From PALSA-894 sp963757565 (lineage in GTDB: Bacteria > Pseudomonadota > Alphaproteobacteria > Rhizobiales > Xanthobacteraceae), in the NCBI GenBank assembly GCA_963757565.1, contig CAVWSB010000010.1, forward strand, positions 682,001 through 746,000: a DNA stretch of 64,000 nucleotides. The letters run 5' to 3'. Position 1 is the stretch's first letter. The number at the start of each line of letters is the position of its first letter. The position numbers and the translations under genes are program-made. The notes below the pieces were generated by a model. The model was not told the DNA's origin. It did not search any database and worked only from the letters and a program-made list of their open reading frames with translations. This document shows, in pieces, positions 28,090-37,299 of the stretch.

Positions 28090-28478
28090 GAGCACCTTTC
28101 CTCAATTTCGGGAAACTCGCGGAAGTCGCGAACAAGAAAAACACAATCAATAGTCTAGCGAGCAGCAAATGTTATCTACCTACGAACGATTGCAGCACGG
28201 TCGGAAACCGCCATCGCGGTTGTGGTCCACGATCAGACTATTGCTTCATGATTTCTGATGGTTGCTAGCCCACTACAACCCGATATCTCCCTTTGCGAGT
28301 GTATTTCCCGTTCCGGTATTACGATCTTTGGCTGTGCTTCCAGTCGCTCGTCGATAGCCGGCGGTTGTTCGTCGAACGATAGGATCTGCTTGCTGCGGCG
28401 TGTTCGAGAGGTGGACGCCAAGTTACAAACCCAGCAGCGCGCAATGCTCCGAAAAATGCTTTCGGGCTAAGCCACCAG
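28090..28478. other. Gene-free stretch upstream of the possible small protein and beyond hslU
   Basis: This 389-bp region is visibly richer in A and T than the flanks. Short frames exist on both strands (28233-28421 minus, 28258-28470 plus) but have no ribosome-binding site or family-like sequence. No hairpin plus T-run terminator was found after hslU. It could hold an unrecognised small RNA or the remnant of a lost gene. Confidence 0.4.
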
Positions 28479-29783
28479 TTACAAAATAAACCGGCTTAGA
28501 TCGGCGTTCTTTGCGAGATCCCCGATGTGCTGGCGCACGTAAGCCGCATCGATCTTCACCGTTTCGCCCGAGCGGTCTGGCGCAGCGAAAGAAATCTCGT
28601 CGAGGACGCGCTCCATCACGGTCTGCAGGCGCCGCGCGCCGATGTTCTCCACGTTGGAATTTACCTCGACCGCGATGTCCGCAATCGCGTCGACCGCATC
28701 GGCGGTGAAGTCGAGGGTCACACCCTCGGTGCCCATCAGCGCCACCGTCTGCCTGATCAGCGAAGCTTCGGGCTCGGTCAGGATGCGGCGGAAATCGTCG
28801 CGCGTGAGCGGCTTCAGCTCGACCCGGATCGGCAGGCGGCCCTGCAATTCAGGCAACAGGTCGGAAGGCTTCGAGACATGAAATGCGCCCGACGCGATGA
28901 ACAAGATGTGGTCGGTCTTCACCGCGCCGTGCTTGGTCGAGACCGTCGTGCCCTCGATCAGCGGCAGCAGATCGCGCTGCACGCCTTCCCGCGAAACATC
29001 CCCGCCAACGCGACCGTCCCGTGCCGTGATCTTGTCGATCTCGTCAAGGAACACGATGCCGTTCTGTTCGACCGCCTTGATCGACTCCTGCACGAGCTGA
29101 TCCTGGTCAAGCAGCTTGTCGGATTCTTCGCTCACCAGCGGTTCGTAGGCTTCCTTCACGCTAAGCCGACGCGTCTTGGACTTGCCGCCCATCTTGCCGA
29201 AAATATCGCCGATCGAGATTGCGCCCATCTGCGCGCCCGGCATGCCGGGGATTTCGAACATCGGCATGCCGCCGCCCGATTGCTGCACCTCGATCTCAAT
29301 TTCCTTGTCGTCCATTTCGCCCGCCCGCAGGCGCCGGCGAAACGAGTCCTTGGTGGCGGGGCTCGCGGCCGGGCCCGTCAGCGCATCGACCACGCGATCT
29401 TCCGCCGCAAGATGCGCCTTCGCCTCCACGTCCTTGCGCTTTCGCTCGCGCGTCTGCGCGATGGCGATTTCGACCAGGTCGCGCACGATCTGCTCGACGT
29501 CGCGGCCGACGTAACCCACCTCGGTGAACTTGGTAGCTTCCACCTTGAGGAACGGCGCGCCCGCAAGCCGCGCCAGGCGGCGCGAGATTTCCGTCTTGCC
29601 GACGCCGGTCGGTCCGATCATCAGGATGTTCTTCGGCAGCACTTCCTCGCGCAACTTTTCGTCAAGCTGCATGCGGCGCCAGCGATTGCGCAACGCGATC
29701 GCGACCGCGCGCTTGGCGTCGCCCTGTCCGATGATGAAGCGGTCGAGCTCGGAAACGATCTCGCGCGGGGAAAAATCGGTCAT
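28479..29783 (-). CDS. hslU: ATP-dependent protease ATPase subunit HslU
   Basis: AAA+ unfoldase of the HslVU (ClpYQ) protease. Walker A is IGPTGVGKTE, preceded by the SPREIVSELDRFIIGQGDAKRAVAIALRNRWRR N-domain; Walker B ends VFLDEID, the substrate pore motif is in the G-Y-V-G segment, and the C-terminus ends DLSRFIL, which inserts into HslV. Length is 434 residues. Its ATG overlaps the TGA of the upstream acetyltransferase gene (ATGA), so it is the third gene of an hslV-GNAT-hslU operon. Confidence 0.98.
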   Translation of the reverse strand: MTDFSPREIVSELDRFIIGQGDAKRAVAIALRNRWRRMQLDEKLREEVLPKNILMIGPTGVGKTEISRRLARLAGAPFLKVEATKFTEVGYVGRDVEQIVRDLVEIAIAQTRERKRKDVEAKAHLAAEDRVVDALTGPAASPATKDSFRRRLRAGEMDDKEIEIEVQQSGGGMPMFEIPGMPGAQMGAISIGDIFGKMGGKSKTRRLSVKEAYEPLVSEESDKLLDQDQLVQESIKAVEQNGIVFLDEIDKITARDGRVGGDVSREGVQRDLLPLIEGTTVSTKHGAVKTDHILFIASGAFHVSKPSDLLPELQGRLPIRVELKPLTRDDFRRILTEPEASLIRQTVALMGTEGVTLDFTADAVDAIADIAVEVNSNVENIGARRLQTVMERVLDEISFAAPDRSGETVKIDAAYVRQHIGDLAKNADLSRFIL

Positions 29784-30265
29784 GCGTTACGCACCATCAG
29801 AAGCGACACGCCGTCTGGCGTATCGACGAGCCTGTCTCGCGCAAACCCGGCCTTTTCATAGGCTCGGATCGCGCGCGCGTTATCCTCGTCCGGATCGGTG
29901 ACGATACGCGGCGAGCCGGTCGCAAGCAGCGCGCCGGCGAATGCCCCGATGAAGGCCGAACCGTGGCCGCGTCCGACCATATGGGCCTCGCCGATGAACT
30001 GGTCGATGCCGCGCGTGCCTTCGGGGTGCTGGCCGAGCCCGCCTTCCGGCCACTCCGCGGGGTCGTAGCACTGCAGATAGGCGAACGCCCGGCCCGCGGT
30101 TTCTACGATGAACTGCTCCATCGCGGGATCGTCGAGGTCCTCACTGACCAGCTCGAACTGCTCGCGCGGATCGCCCCACCACTCCGTGACATGCGGCTTG
30201 GCGAGCCAAACGCGCAGCAAGGGCAGATCGTCGGCCGCAAGCGCGCGAAATCGGTACGGCACCAT
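29780..30265 (-). CDS. GNAT acetyltransferase, AAC(6')-like, between hslV and hslU
   Basis: A 161-residue acetyltransferase of the type that includes aminoglycoside 6'-N-acetyltransferases: GTRGIDQFIGEAHMVGRGHGSAFI resembles the RGIDQFLG...GxGxGxxFI acetyl-CoA loop of AAC(6')-Ib-like enzymes, and DEDNARAIRAYEKAGF is the usual C-terminal motif. This is not proof of drug resistance; chromosomal relatives often have other substrates such as siderophores. It is three bases after hslV and overlaps hslU, so it is co-transcribed with the protease. Confidence 0.9.
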   Translation of the reverse strand: MVPYRFRALAADDLPLLRVWLAKPHVTEWWGDPREQFELVSEDLDDPAMEQFIVETAGRAFAYLQCYDPAEWPEGGLGQHPEGTRGIDQFIGEAHMVGRGHGSAFIGAFAGALLATGSPRIVTDPDEDNARAIRAYEKAGFARDRLVDTPDGVSLLMVRNA

Positions 30266-30268
30266 CGC

Positions 30269-30823
30269 TCAGGCCGTCTTCAGCGTTTCAACCGTGACGT
30301 TGCGGTTGGTGTAGACGCAAATATCGGCCGCGATGTCGAGCGAGCGACGCACAATGTTTTCGGCGTCGATCTCGGTGGTGACCAGAGCGCGAGCGGCCGC
30401 CAGCGCATAGTTACCGCCGGAGCCGATGCCCATCACGCCGGCTTCGGGCTCGAGCACGTCGCCGGTGCCGGTGAGCACCAGCGACACGTCCTTGTCGGCG
30501 ACGATCATCATGGCTTCGAGCCGGCGCAAATAGCGATCGGTGCGCCAGTCCTTGGCGAGCTCGACTGCGGCGCGCATCAGCTGGCTCGGGTACTGTTCGA
30601 GTTTTGCTTCCAGACGCTCGAACAGCGTGAAGGCGTCCGCGGTTGCGCCGGCAAATCCGCCGATCACGTCGCCCTTGGCAAGGCGGCGCACCTTCTTGGC
30701 GTTCGCCTTGACGATGGTCTGGCCAATCGAGACCTGCCCATCGCCGCCGACCGCCACCACGCCGCCCTTGCGGACGGTGAGGATGGTCGTGCCGTGCCAG
30801 ATGTCAGGCGATGCCGGTTGCAT
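30269..30823 (-). CDS. hslV: ATP-dependent protease peptidase subunit HslV
   Basis: Threonine peptidase of HslVU, related to proteasome beta subunits. After a short propeptide (MQPASPDIWHG) the chain shows TTILTVRKGGVVAVGGDGQVS with the catalytic Thr, and GFAGATADAFTLFERLE, SLVLTGTGDVLEPE, GIGSGGNYALAAARAL follow as expected. ATG 30823 is used; the longer frame from 30964 adds non-family sequence and would cross the promoter region of the divergent TRAP gene. Confidence 0.96.
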   Translation of the reverse strand: MQPASPDIWHGTTILTVRKGGVVAVGGDGQVSIGQTIVKANAKKVRRLAKGDVIGGFAGATADAFTLFERLEAKLEQYPSQLMRAAVELAKDWRTDRYLRRLEAMMIVADKDVSLVLTGTGDVLEPEAGVMGIGSGGNYALAAARALVTTEIDAENIVRRSLDIAADICVYTNRNVTVETLKTA

Positions 30824-30964
30824 GGGAGCGTGATGTAGGCACTTCGCGCGTGCGGCGCAATCGCCGCCCACTTGACCGCGACCGGAGGCATTGTCACCCT
30901 CTGGCATGTTAGCTGCGTGAGCCAAGAAAATCAGGCGCCAAGCGCCCGGGAGGAGCTTCCACAC

Positions 30965-31993
30965 ATGACCAACACGTTCAGCCGCCGGTCCCTGCTGCGC
31001 GGCGCAACCGCCGTTCCGCTCGGCGCCGTTCTTTCGCCCGCCATCATCGGCAAGGCGCGCGCCGCTGCGATGAAGCTGCGCATTTCGTCGTCGCAGCAGA
31101 ACGATCCGAAATTCGCCAACGGGCGGGTCTATTTCGACAACCTCTCAAAGCACGTCAAAGCCGGCGGGCTCGCCGAACAGGTCGAGCTGTCGTTCTTCCC
31201 TGACAATCAGTTGGGGCAAGAGATCGACGTCATCAATTCGGTCAAGCTCGGCGTCATCGACATGATGATCTCCGGCTCGTCGATTTCGGCGAACCTCGTG
31301 CCGCTCGTCGGCGCGTTCGATCTTGGCTACCTGTTTGACTCGTTCGCGCAGCAGACCAAGGCGTTCGACGCCGGCGCCGCCAAGCCGGTCGAGGAGGCGC
31401 TGCTGAAAGGCGCGAACATCCGAATCATCGCCTGGGCGTATAATTTCGGCTCCCGCAGTGTGCTTGCCCGCAAGGCGGTAAAGACGCCGGAAGATCTCGC
31501 CGGCCTGAAGATCCGCACGCTGCCCAATCCGATCATCACCGAATGCCTGCGCCTGATGGGCGCGGCCGCGACGCCTCTCGCCTTCGGCGAAATCTACACG
31601 GCGCTGCAGGCGGGCGTGCTTGATGGGTTGGAGCATGATCCGCCGACCATCGTGGCAAGCAAGTTCTACGAGACCGCGAAGTTCTATGGGCTGACCGAGC
31701 ATAACTTCTCGCCGCTCTCGATCTATTTCAGCGAAAACACCTTCAAGCGTATGGACGCCAAGCTGCGCGACGCGTTCGCCGACGCCGCGCAGAAGGCCGC
31801 GGCCGAGACGCGTGCACACGGCATGGCGGTCGAGGGTGAGGCGAAAAAGCTGCTGCAGGAGAAGGGCGTCGCGATCAACGAGGTCGACAAGGACGCTTTC
31901 CGCAAGCGTGTCGAGGTGCAGACCGACAACTTCATCAAGCAGCGGCCGGAGTCGAAGGGCTTCATCGAGCAGATCAAGTCCACCAGCGTCTGA
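30965..31993 (+). CDS. dctP: TRAP transporter solute-binding protein (DctP type)
   Basis: Periplasmic binding protein of a tripartite ATP-independent transporter. It begins with a twin-arginine signal (FSRRSLLRGATA), so it is likely exported folded by Tat, and the mature part has the DctP fold signature VLARKAVKTPEDLAGLKIRT, then EIYTALQAGVLDGLEHDPPT. The conserved substrate-carboxylate Arg is in the LKIRT segment. Ligand unknown, probably an organic acid. It is directly followed by the fused membrane subunits and is divergent from hslV. Confidence 0.92.
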   Translation: MTNTFSRRSLLRGATAVPLGAVLSPAIIGKARAAAMKLRISSSQQNDPKFANGRVYFDNLSKHVKAGGLAEQVELSFFPDNQLGQEIDVINSVKLGVIDMMISGSSISANLVPLVGAFDLGYLFDSFAQQTKAFDAGAAKPVEEALLKGANIRIIAWAYNFGSRSVLARKAVKTPEDLAGLKIRTLPNPIITECLRLMGAAATPLAFGEIYTALQAGVLDGLEHDPPTIVASKFYETAKFYGLTEHNFSPLSIYFSENTFKRMDAKLRDAFADAAQKAAAETRAHGMAVEGEAKKLLQEKGVAINEVDKDAFRKRVEVQTDNFIKQRPESKGFIEQIKSTSV

Positions 31994-32000
31994 GATTTCC

Positions 32001-33852
32001 GTGACAAGCACGACCGCGAACACCGGTGCATCCGCGCCGGTGCGCCTCCTGCTCGGCAGTCACCGATACGGTTGCGGCAGTGCTGCTCGCCGCCGACCTC
32101 GCGGTCGTGATCGGTTCTGTGACGCTGCGCTCGCTGTTCAACGCGCCGGTCGAATGGTCGGACGACGTTGCGCGCGGCCTGATGGTTGGATCGAGCTTCT
32201 TCGGCGCCGCGAGCGCGCTGGCGCGCGGCGAGAATGCCGGCGTCGCGTTCTTCGTTGATCGCGTGCCGTCAAACACACGGCGCATCGTCGACGCGGTGAC
32301 GTCGTTGCTCGTGCTGATCATCGCCGCTTATGTGTCGTTTCACGCCATCGAGCTGGGCATGCTGACGACCGGCCAGACCACCGGCTCCGGACTGCCGCTG
32401 GAACTGACGTTCTATCCGATGGGTGGCGGCGCGGCCTGCATGACGGCGTTCGCGCTCGACCAGTTCGTGCGGCGCAGCGTCCGCGACATCGCGTTGGCGC
32501 TCGCGATTGTCGGCGGGCTGACCGCGCTGTGGCTTGGGTGGAGCGCGCTCTCGCCTGGCACCACGCCGGGTGCCGCGCCGCTGATGCTGATCGGCTTCGT
32601 GATCAGCCTTGCGGGCGGCATGGCGATCGGCTTCGCGCTCGCGCTCGCAGCGCTGATTTACATCTGGTCCGAGGGCGCGCTGCCAGGCGTGATCTTCGCG
32701 CAGCAGATGGCGCGCGGCATCGACAATTTCGTGCTGCTGGCGATCCCGTTCTTCATCCTGGTCGGTTACCTGATGGAAGCAAACGGCATGTCGGTGCGCC
32801 TGATCGCGCTGCTCGAGCGCATGGTGGGGCGGATGCGCGGCGGACTCAACGTCGTGATGGTGCTCTCGATGGTGATCTTCTCCGGCATCTCCGGGTCGAA
32901 GATGGCTGACGTCGCGGCGGTCGGGTCGGTGCTGATACCGGCCGCGCGCCGCTCGCGGCAAAATCCCGGCAATGCGGTGGCGCTGCTCGCAGCCTCCGCC
33001 GTGATGGCGGAGGCGATCCCGCCCTGCATCAATCTCATTATTCTCGGCTTCGTCGCGAACCTCTCGATCGGCGGCCTGTTCATGGCGGGGATCGTGCCGG
33101 CGATCCTGATGGCGCTCGCGCTGATCGCGGTCGCGATCATCTTCGGGGTGCGCAGCGACATCGCCGACAGCACCACGGCGCATGTTCCAACCGCGCAGCT
33201 CTGGAGCGGCGCCGCCGCGACCGTTGGGTTGATCGTGCTGATCTTCGGCGGCTTCAAGTCGGGGTTCGCCACGGCGACGGAGATCTCCGCCTTTGCAGCG
33301 CTCTACGCACTGGTCGTCGGCAGCCTCGTGTTCCGCGAACTCGGTTGGCGCGCGGCGGTGCGCGCGTTCACACAGTCGGCGGTCCGCTCCGGGCTGATCA
33401 TGTTCATCGTCGCGGGAGCGCAATCGCTCGCCTTCGTGCTGACCTTGCAGCAGGTACCGCACATGCTCGGCGATGCGCTGGTGCACCTATCGCAGTCGAG
33501 CGGCACATGGCTGTTCATGCTGCTGTCGATCGCGATCCTGATCGTGATGGGTTCGGTGCTGGAGGGGGCCGCGGCCCTCATCATCTTCGGCCCACTGCTG
33601 ATCCCGGTCGCCGCCAAACTGGGGATTGCGCCGCTGCATTTCGGGGTGGTGCTGGTGGTCGCTATGGGGATCGGACTGTTCGCACCGCCCCTCGGCCTGG
33701 GACTCTACGGCGCCTGCCTGGTCGGGAACGTGCCGATCGAGCAGACCGTGAAGCCGATCTTCGGCTACCTCGGGCTGCTGCTGGTTTGCCTCCTGGTGAT
33801 CGCCTTTGTGCCGGCCTTAACCCTGTGGCTGCCGCACGCGCTTGGCTATTAG
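32001..33852 (+). CDS. dctQM: TRAP transporter fused small and large permease (DctQM), one inserted base near the start
   Basis: Membrane part of the TRAP transporter. A DctQ-like domain of four helices (AVLLAADLAVVIGSVTL, EWSDDVARGLM) is followed in one reading frame by a DctM permease with about a dozen helices (DNFVLLAIPFFILVGYLME, IFSGISGSKMADVAAVGSVL, AEAIPPCINLIILG). The N-terminus VTSTTANTGASAPVRLL starts at GTG 32001 but in another frame; one extra base in 32050-32056 separates it from SAVTDTVAAVLL. The gene lies seven bases after dctP. Fusion of Q and M is known in this family. The insertion may be a sequence error. Confidence 0.88.
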
Positions 33853-33902
33853 ACGCCGGGGACGTCCCCTGATAAAAGGCGCGCGCATCCAAGGGATTAC
33901 CC

Positions 33903-34496
33903 ATGCGCAAGGCCGTGGTGACGCGGAAAACCAAGGAAACCGACGTGTCGGTCGAGGTGAACCTCGACGGCGCGGGTGCATCGAACGTCGCGACCGGCAT
34001 CGGCTTCTTCGACCACATGCTCGACCTGCTGGCGCGCCATTCGCGGATCGACATGACGGTGCAGGCCAAGGGCGATCTGCATATCGACCACCACCACACC
34101 ACCGAGGATGTGGGCATCGCGCTCGGGCAGGCGGTGAAACAGGCGCTCGGCGACATGAAGGGCATCACGCGCTATGCAAGCGTGCATATGCCGATGGACG
34201 AGGCGCTGACGCGCGTCGCGATCGACATTTCGGGCCGGCCGTTCCTGGTGTTCAAGGCCGAATTCGGCCGCGACAAGGTCGGCACGTTCGATACCGAGCT
34301 GGTGCAGGAGTGGTTCCAGGCGTTTGCCATGAACGCCGGCGTGACGCTGCACGTCGAGACATTGTACGGCACCAACGACCACCATATCTCTGAGTCGTGC
34401 TTCAAGGGACTGGCGCGCGCGTTGCGCACCGCGGTTGCGATCGATCCGCGCGCGGCCGGCGAGATCCCGTCCACCAAGGGAACGCTGGGCGGCTGA
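33903..34496 (+). CDS. hisB: Imidazoleglycerol-phosphate dehydratase
   Basis: Sixth step of histidine synthesis: dehydration of IGP to imidazole acetol phosphate by a Mn-dependent 24-mer. The two metal-binding His clusters are DLHIDHHHTTEDVGIALG and GTNDHHISESCFKGLARAL, both complete, and the N-terminus FFDHMLDLLARHSRIDM fits. Length is 197 residues, without the phosphatase domain of enteric HisB. It starts the hisB-DUF2628-hisH-hisA-hisF group. Confidence 0.97.
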   Translation: MRKAVVTRKTKETDVSVEVNLDGAGASNVATGIGFFDHMLDLLARHSRIDMTVQAKGDLHIDHHHTTEDVGIALGQAVKQALGDMKGITRYASVHMPMDEALTRVAIDISGRPFLVFKAEFGRDKVGTFDTELVQEWFQAFAMNAGVTLHVETLYGTNDHHISESCFKGLARALRTAVAIDPRAAGEIPSTKGTLGG

Positions 34497-34506
34497 GTCC
34501 TTCATC

Positions 34507-34526
34507 CCTCCCCGCTTGCAGGGAGG
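34507..34526. repeat. Short hairpin CCTCCC...GGGAGG after hisB
   Basis: A 6-bp stem with an eight-base loop (CGCTTGCA) lies between hisB and the DUF2628 gene. It resembles the CCCTCCCCGCTTGCGGGGAGGG elements common in Bradyrhizobium genomes. Its right arm, GGGAGG, is also the only Shine-Dalgarno-like sequence before the next gene, so folding could limit translation there. No T-run follows. Confidence 0.4.
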
Positions 34527-34549
34527 CTCAAGACACGTGAGTGCCGAAC

Positions 34550-35043
34550 ATGCCCGTCTATACGGTCTACGAGCCTCCACGGCGCGACGACGACACGCTG
34601 GCGCATACCGCGCGCTTCCGGTTCGTGCGTGACGGATTCCATGTTTGGGCGTTCCTGCTGGCGCCGTTCTGGATGCTGCGCCATCGGCTGTGGCTCGAGT
34701 TCATCGTCTCGGCGCTGATCGTCGGAGCTGCCGCTTTGCTGCTGCGGCGATTTGGCATTGCAGGCAGCGCCGGCTTCTGGGTTGTGCTGCTGCTCGCGAT
34801 CCTGATCGGGATCGAGGCTTCGTCGCTGCTGCGCTGGAAGCTTGCGCGGCGTGGCTTTGCCAATCGTGGCGTCGTGGTCGGCGAGGATCTTGAGGACGCC
34901 GAGCGGCGTTTTTTCGACGGCTGGGCCGATGCGCCACGCCGTCCCGCCGTCCGGTACCGCCGCCGCCCGCGCCGACTCCGTTCGATCCGCCCGGTACGAC
35001 CGACATCGTCGGACTGTTCCCGCAAGCGCAGGCGCGGCCATGA
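34550..35043 (+). CDS. DUF2628 membrane protein, one base missing
   Basis: Small inner-membrane protein that in this group lies between hisB and hisH. The start MPVYTVYEPP, FRFVRDGFHVWAFLLAPFW and VVVGEDLEDAERRFFDGW are family features, with two or three helices (LEFIVSALIVGAAALLL, FWVVLLLAILIGIEAS). Beyond residue ~130 the frame becomes basic nonsense and would overrun hisH. Adding one C at 34951-34952 gives PPPAPTPFDPPGTTDIVGLF and a stop at 35041-35043 that overlaps the hisH ATG, a normal operon junction. So one base is probably missing from the sequence. Function unknown. Confidence 0.85.
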
Positions 35044-35687
35044 CGGTCGCGATTGTGGACTACGGGTCCGGCAACCTGCACTCGGCGGCCAAGGCCTTCG
35101 AGCGGGCTGCGCGCGAGTCGGGCCACGACCAGCCGATCCTGGTGACCGACGATCCCGACCAGGTGCGGGCCGCGGATCGCATCGTGCTGCCCGGCGTCGG
35201 CGCGTTCGCGGACTGCCGCCGCGGGCTCGATGCAGTGCCGGGCATGGTCGATGCGCTGAACGAGACGGTACGAAAGAAGGGCCAGCCGTTCCTCGGCATC
35301 TGCGTCGGCATGCAGCTGATGGCGGAACGCGGCCGCGAGTATGAGGTCGTGGAAGGGCTTGGCTGGATCCCCGGCGAGGTCGACCGCATCACGCCGCGCG
35401 ATCCGGACCTGAAAATCCCGCACATGGGCTGGAACACGCTGAACGAGCGCCGCGCGCATCCGCTGCTCGACGGCATCCCGCTCGGGGGCGACGGACTGCA
35501 CGGCTATTTCGTGCACTCCTATCAGCTCAACACCAACAAGGATTGTCTGGTGGCCGACGCCGACTACGGCGGGCCGGTCACCGCGATCGTCGCGCGCGAC
35601 AACTATGCGGGCACGCAATTCCATCCCGAGAAGAGCCAGAAGCTCGGGCTTGCGCTGATCGCGAATTTTCTCAAGTGGAAGCCATAG
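35040..35687 (+). CDS. hisH: Imidazole glycerol phosphate synthase subunit HisH
   Basis: Glutamine amidotransferase that supplies ammonia to HisF. The class I triad is present: the nucleophile Cys in FLGICVGMQLM and the His-Glu pair in AGTQFHPEKSQ. The oxyanion strand PGVGAF is also seen. The start ATG overlaps the repaired DUF2628 stop (ATGA); the longer frame from 34842 is shadow. Length is 215 residues. It is followed four bases later by hisA. Confidence 0.97.
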   Translation: MTVAIVDYGSGNLHSAAKAFERAARESGHDQPILVTDDPDQVRAADRIVLPGVGAFADCRRGLDAVPGMVDALNETVRKKGQPFLGICVGMQLMAERGREYEVVEGLGWIPGEVDRITPRDPDLKIPHMGWNTLNERRAHPLLDGIPLGGDGLHGYFVHSYQLNTNKDCLVADADYGGPVTAIVARDNYAGTQFHPEKSQKLGLALIANFLKWKP

Positions 35688-35691
35688 TCTC

Positions 35692-36429
35692 GTGATCCTC
35701 TTTCCCGCCATCGACCTGAAGGACGGTCTCGCGGTGCGCCTGCAGCAGGGCGACATGGCGCGCGCGACCGTATTCAACTACGACCCGGCGAGCCAGGCGC
35801 ACGCCTTCGAGGCGCAGGGCTTCCGCCATCTCCACGTGGTCGATCTCGACGGCGCGTTCGCCGGCAAGCCGATGAATGTCTCTGCGGTGGAGCGCATTCT
35901 GGAGACCGTCGGACTTTGCGTGCAGCTCGGTGGCGGCATCCGCGACATGAAGACCATCGAGGGCTGGCTCGGCAAAGGCGTGAACCGCGTCATCATCGGC
36001 ACAGCAGCGGTGCGCGATCCCGCACTGGTGAAGGATGCGGCGAGGAAATTTCCCAAGCGCATCGCGGTTGGGCTCGATGCGCGCGACGGCAAGGTGGCGG
36101 TCGAGGGCTGGGCCGAGCAATCGGAACTGACCGTGCTCGACATTGCGCGGCGCTTCGAGGACGCGGGCGTGGCAGCGATCGTCTATACCGATGTCGCGCG
36201 CGACGGGATGCTGCAGGGGATCAACTGGGACGCCACAATTGCGCTCGCCGAGGCGATTTCGATTCCCGTCGTTGCGTCGGGCGGGCTCGCTTCGATCGAC
36301 GACATCAAGGTGATGACGCAGCCGCGCGCGAAGAAGCTCGAAGGCGCGATTGCGGGCCGCGCGCTCTACGACGGGCGGCTCGATGCCGCCGCGGCCATCG
36401 CGATGCTGAAGGCGGCGCGGGCAGCCTGA
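35692..36429 (+). CDS. hisA: Phosphoribosylformimino-5-aminoimidazole carboxamide ribotide isomerase
   Basis: Fourth step of histidine synthesis, an Amadori isomerisation on a (beta/alpha)8 barrel. The catalytic Asp is in the LFPAIDLKDG opening, the second in YTDVARDGML, and phosphate-binding loops are LGGGIRD and VASGGLASIDD. Start is GTG 35692; no nearby ATG is in frame. The stop overlaps the ATG of hisF by one base (TGATG), showing translational coupling. Confidence 0.97.
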   Translation: MILFPAIDLKDGLAVRLQQGDMARATVFNYDPASQAHAFEAQGFRHLHVVDLDGAFAGKPMNVSAVERILETVGLCVQLGGGIRDMKTIEGWLGKGVNRVIIGTAAVRDPALVKDAARKFPKRIAVGLDARDGKVAVEGWAEQSELTVLDIARRFEDAGVAAIVYTDVARDGMLQGINWDATIALAEAISIPVVASGGLASIDDIKVMTQPRAKKLEGAIAGRALYDGRLDAAAAIAMLKAARAA

Positions 36430-37208
36430 TGTCGTTCAAGGTCCGCGTCATTCCCTGCCTCGACGTGAAGGACGGCCGCGTCGTCAAGGGCGTCAACTTC
36501 GTCAACCTTCGCGATGCCGGCGATCCGGTCGAGGCCGCGATCGCCTACGATGCGGCCGGCGCGGACGAGCTTTGCTTTCTCGACATCACGGCGAGCCACG
36601 AGAACCGCGACACCATCTTCGACGTGGTCACGCGCACGGCGGAAGCCTGCTTCATGCCGCTGACCGTGGGCGGCGGCGTGCGCACCGTGGAGGACATCCG
36701 CAAGCTGCTGAAATGCGGCGCCGACAAGGTGTCGATCAACACCGCGGCGGTGAACAACCGCACCTTCGTGAAGGAGGCGGCAGAGAAGTTCGGCGACCAA
36801 TGCATCGTGGTGGCGATCGACGCGAAGAAGACCTCAAAGCCGGGCGCGGCTGACCGCTGGGAGATCTTCACCCATGGCGGGCGCAACCCGACCGGCATCG
36901 AGGCGATCGGCTATGCGCGGGAAGTCGTCGGGCTCGGCGCGGGCGAGATCCTGCTCACCTCGATGGATCGCGACGGAACCAAGAGCGGATACGACGTGGC
37001 GCTGACCCGCGCGTTGGCCGACGCCGTTCCTGTTCCGGTGATCGCCTCCGGCGGGGTCGGCAATCTCGACCATTTGGTTGAGGGCATCCGCGACGGGCAC
37101 GCGACCGCCGTGCTCGCTGCCTCGATCTTTCATTTCGGCGAATACACGGTGCGGCAGGCGAAGGATTACATGGCGAAAGCCAGCCTGCCGATGCGGCTCG
37201 ATCCGTAG
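36429..37208 (+). CDS. hisF: Imidazole glycerol phosphate synthase subunit HisF
   Basis: Cyclase partner of HisH forming IGP and AICAR. The barrel has VRVIPCLDVKDGRVVKGVNF with catalytic Asp 11, a second Asp in LLTSMDRDGTKSGYD, and VGGGVRTVEDI as a phosphate loop. Length is 259 residues. The longest frame starts at 35916 but its first part is shadow of hisA. After the stop comes a palindromic repeat before the convergent slipin gene. Confidence 0.97.
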   Translation: MSFKVRVIPCLDVKDGRVVKGVNFVNLRDAGDPVEAAIAYDAAGADELCFLDITASHENRDTIFDVVTRTAEACFMPLTVGGGVRTVEDIRKLLKCGADKVSINTAAVNNRTFVKEAAEKFGDQCIVVAIDAKKTSKPGAADRWEIFTHGGRNPTGIEAIGYAREVVGLGAGEILLTSMDRDGTKSGYDVALTRALADAVPVPVIASGGVGNLDHLVEGIRDGHATAVLAASIFHFGEYTVRQAKDYMAKASLPMRLDP

Positions 37209-37218
37209 TTAAGTCGTA

Positions 37219-37297
37219 TTGCCGCTCATGCCCGCGTAAGCGGGCATCCAGAGCAGAAGAACTGGGTCCCCGCTTTCGCGGGGACGAGCGGAGCAGT
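37219..37297. repeat. Dispersed palindromic repeat (FVPAKAGT-type), copy 2
   Basis: Same double-hairpin structure as the copy at 6058-6133: CCCGCGTAAGCGGG, a spacer, then CCCCGCTTTCGCGGGG with perfect stems. It again fills the gap between two convergent genes (hisF and the slipin gene). In one frame it spells LVPAKAGTQFF...CPLTRA. The intact stems suggest this copy is more recent or better conserved than copy 1. Confidence 0.85.
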
Positions 37298-37299
37298 GC

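Noticed and set aside
28233..28470. Short ORFs on both strands in the gap beside hslU
   Set aside because: No ribosome-binding site and no similarity recognised; probably chance frames in AT-rich DNA.
29780..30265. Calling this gene an aminoglycoside-resistance determinant
   Set aside because: Motif similarity to AAC(6') is not enough; chromosomal relatives act on other substrates.
32269..33486. Long minus-strand frame (405 codons) opposite dctM
   Set aside because: His/Arg/Glu-rich antisense shadow typical of high-GC coding DNA; the plus strand encodes a clear permease.
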